Positions 42,384 through 43,597 of a stretch of 43,597 nucleotides of DNA are shown piece by piece. The notes beneath the pieces were generated by a model. It worked only from the letters and a program-made list of their open reading frames with translations, was not told the DNA's origin and searched no databases. Position 1 is the stretch's first letter; each line of letters opens with the position of its first letter. The stretch spans positions 1-43,597 of IMG/VR virus record IMGVR_UViG_3300027733_000004; one strand, 5' to 3'. A program made the position numbers and the translations under genes. Origin of the DNA: a virus.

Positions 42384-42692
42384 GTGAAGACGAACACTTC
42401 TGGTGTTCTCGCCTCCTACCTTGACACCTGCAAGGAACGCGACAAGTGGACTATGAAGCTCCACAAGCTGCGTAACCCTGGCATGAAGGCTGTCAAGAGC
42501 CGTGGCGAGTTCCGGAAGCATCTCATGTCCCTGTTCGGTCCCAAAGAGGGCAGCAGGGCGTGGGCTTTGTTCATCCGTAGTATCCGCAAGGAGATGCATC
42601 ATGCCAAGACCGAGCACGCCTATTACAAGGTTAAGGCTCAAGGTCTTGTCAAGGTGCTTCGCTACCTGCGGGTCAGCGGTTACGAACGCTAG
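42384..42692 (+). CDS. Hypothetical basic protein, 102 aa (GTG start)
   Basis: Not recognised. GTG at 42384 follows AAAGGAAACGAC; no nearby ATG serves. Very basic, mainly helical (ERDKWTMKLHKLRNPGMKAV, RKHLMSLFG, RKEMHHAKTEHAYYKVKA). The composition suggests RNA or DNA binding. Middle gene of the right-end operon. Confidence 0.7.
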   Translation: MKTNTSGVLASYLDTCKERDKWTMKLHKLRNPGMKAVKSRGEFRKHLMSLFGPKEGSRAWALFIRSIRKEMHHAKTEHAYYKVKAQGLVKVLRYLRVSGYER

Positions 42693-42863
42693 TCCGTGTA
42701 GTCATCATGGGGAGGCAATCCTCCCCATTTATTGTAGTTTATGAGCACAATCGCTATCATAGTGCTCGTCCTTGTGGTTCTAGCGAACTCAGAGGACTAG
42801 CGACGACTAGCACCCGTAAGGTGCCCAACTTTCCCCAGCAATGGGGTGATAGAAAGGAAACAA
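42693..42863 (+). promoter_or_regulatory. Structured intercistronic leader, second copy of the module
   Basis: Hairpin ATGGGGAGG-CAAT-CCTCCCCAT (42707-42728), the counterpart of that at 42279. Then GAGCAC/GTGCTC (42743-42767 region), CACC/GGTG (42811-42823), and CCCCA-GCAA-TGGGG (42833-42846) beside CTTT (42829-42832) facing AAAG (42853-42856) in the ribosome site AAAGGAAA (42853-42860). Confidence 0.58.
42741..42800 (+). CDS. Possible 19-aa hydrophobic peptide
   Basis: ATG at 42741, TAG at 42798-42800. Ten Ile, Val and Leu residues in a row after the first five (AIIVLVLVVL), then ANSED. Looks like a membrane peptide. It lies within a structured leader, has no ribosome site, and may be chance. 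Low confidence. Confidence 0.22.
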   Translation: MSTIAIIVLVLVVLANSED

Positions 42864-43094
42864 ATGAAAAACGAGATTAGCGATAAAGAGTGGTTTCACT
42901 CTGCTCCGTATCGCTGGGCAATCGAAGTAAGTTGGAAGTGTCCTGTCTTCAAAGACCTTGGCTATGCCAAGTTTGATGAAGAACGGCACGCTCAAGCTTA
43001 TCAGAAGTTCATCCGTAGTCTGTGGCCTAAAGCCTTGATTATCCGGAAGGATGTCCAGCGTAGCGAGAGCACATATCGCCTAGCGTGTAAGTAA
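42864..43094 (+). CDS. Hypothetical protein, 76 aa
   Basis: Not recognised. Trp- and Lys-rich small protein (EWFHSAPYRWAIEVSWKCPV). Preceded by AAAGGAAACAA; the ATG at 42864 is preferred over the frame start at 42846 because of that ribosome site. Third gene of the operon, followed by a terminator. Confidence 0.7.
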   Translation: MKNEISDKEWFHSAPYRWAIEVSWKCPVFKDLGYAKFDEERHAQAYQKFIRSLWPKALIIRKDVQRSESTYRLACK

Positions 43095-43111
43095 TATACA
43101 CGTGTAATACA

Positions 43112-43134
43112 GGGGTGTGACCCACCCCTTTTTT
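43112..43134 (+). terminator. Rho-independent terminator
   Basis: GGGGTG (43112-43117) pairs with CACCCC (43123-43128) around a 5-nt loop, then TTTTTT (43129-43134). It separates the 76-aa gene from the last gene. Confidence 0.82.
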
Positions 43135-43144
43135 ACTTTCCCCC

Positions 43145-43486
43145 ATGGATAACAACAAAGGCTCGCAACCTACTGCGGAACGATCCACCTACATCGTGTT
43201 CTGCCAATACAAGGAGAATTATGGTATCCATAATAACCCTCCTATTGAGTATTGGAAGTTCAAAGGAGGTCGCACTATCCTTGTGCGTAATTGTAAGGAT
43301 GATGTCCAGGCTCGAGCAGCTGTCGATGCATCAGAGCACGTCTGGAGCAATGAGGCTTCGGTGTCTTATGTGTGCCATGTAGCACGCTATGAAGGCACCT
43401 ACGTCGCAGAGCTCGATGAAGACCGTGAGATGTATCGAGAGCGTGGCACCGAACTGGATGTGCCAGAAATCACCATCGATGAGTGA
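43145..43486 (+). CDS. Hypothetical protein, 113 aa
   Basis: Not recognised. Compact protein with YIVFCQYKENYGIHNNPP and WKFKGGRTILVRNC near the N-terminus (strands), a helix, then an acidic C-terminus (ELDEDREMYRERGTELDVPE). ATG 43145 lies only 11 bases after a terminator and has no ribosome site, so it may be expressed from readthrough or a promoter near 43085-43110 (inverted repeat GTGTA/TACAC). It ends directly before the strong terminator at 43493. Confidence 0.72.
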   Translation: MDNNKGSQPTAERSTYIVFCQYKENYGIHNNPPIEYWKFKGGRTILVRNCKDDVQARAAVDASEHVWSNEASVSYVCHVARYEGTYVAELDEDREMYRERGTELDVPEITIDE

Positions 43487-43597
43487 TGGTGCAAGGTCAG
43501 CCTACGGGCTGGCCTTTTTTTGTGCCTTTTTATATCTTTACATGTGCTGCCCAGGCGAGTGGGCGTGATAGCGGTGCAATCAATCATTCAATCATTC
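43471..43597. repeat. Terminal direct repeat, copy 2
   Basis: Identical to 1-127. Contains the end of the last gene, its terminator (43493-43522) and the first two and a bit repeats of the CAATCATT array. Confidence 0.97.
43493..43522 (+). terminator. Rho-independent terminator (duplicate of 23-52)
   Basis: Same UNCG-looped hairpin and T-run as at 23-52, ending the last plus-strand gene. Confidence 0.93.

Overview
The window is one complete phage genome. Its first 127 bases are repeated exactly at its end, which is how a closed circular contig looks when an assembler leaves its k-mer overlap on both ends, so the molecule is about 43,470 bp. It encodes a large terminase, portal, scaffold, an SU10-type major capsid protein, a T7-like tail adaptor and nozzle, and ejection proteins. 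It has no tape measure, sheath or tail tube gene, so it is a short-tailed (podovirus-like) phage. No integrase, repressor, DNA polymerase or RNA polymerase was recognised, so it is probably lytic and relies on host polymerases. A lipobox-bearing spanin means a Gram-negative host. Late genes mostly lack Shine-Dalgarno sequences and the amidotransferase leader is A-rich, which leans towards Bacteroidota; that part is inference.

Layout. (1) 6165 to 454, minus strand: a small operon ending in a class II glutamine amidotransferase and an amidoligase, the most unusual metabolic pair here. (2) 6186 to 11941, plus strand: the early replication and recombination operon, with RusA, a RecE-type nuclease, a winged-helix replication initiator, a DnaC-like helicase loader, an ERF annealing protein, tRNA-Thr, tRNA-Arg, a phosphoesterase and small HTH proteins. 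(3) 41029 to 11965, minus strand: a 29-kb, tightly overlapped late operon running from a tRNA-bearing leader gene through a 1096-aa protein, terminase, portal, scaffold, capsid, tail, surface and ejection proteins (one of about 2564 aa) to holin, transglycosylase and spanin. (4) 41932 to 43486, plus strand: four small unknown genes, three of them preceded by structured RNA leaders with AAAGGAAA ribosome sites.

The control centre lies between the divergent units 3 and 4 (about 41030 to 41930). It holds a near-perfect palindrome against the late start codon, a second copy of iterons that also lie inside the initiator gene, repeated TTTACA/TGTAAA inverted repeats, and a roughly 460-nt segment that folds extensively and encodes no protein. 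Units 4 and 1 converge on a terminator on each strand, flanking an array of 13 copies of an 8-bp repeat (111 to 272).

Best candidates for something undescribed: the structured RNA at 41465 to 41926, the duplicated origin-like cassette (7801 to 7905 and 41115 to 41210), and the amidoligase/amidotransferase pair. All functional calls come from motif reading only; no database search was run.
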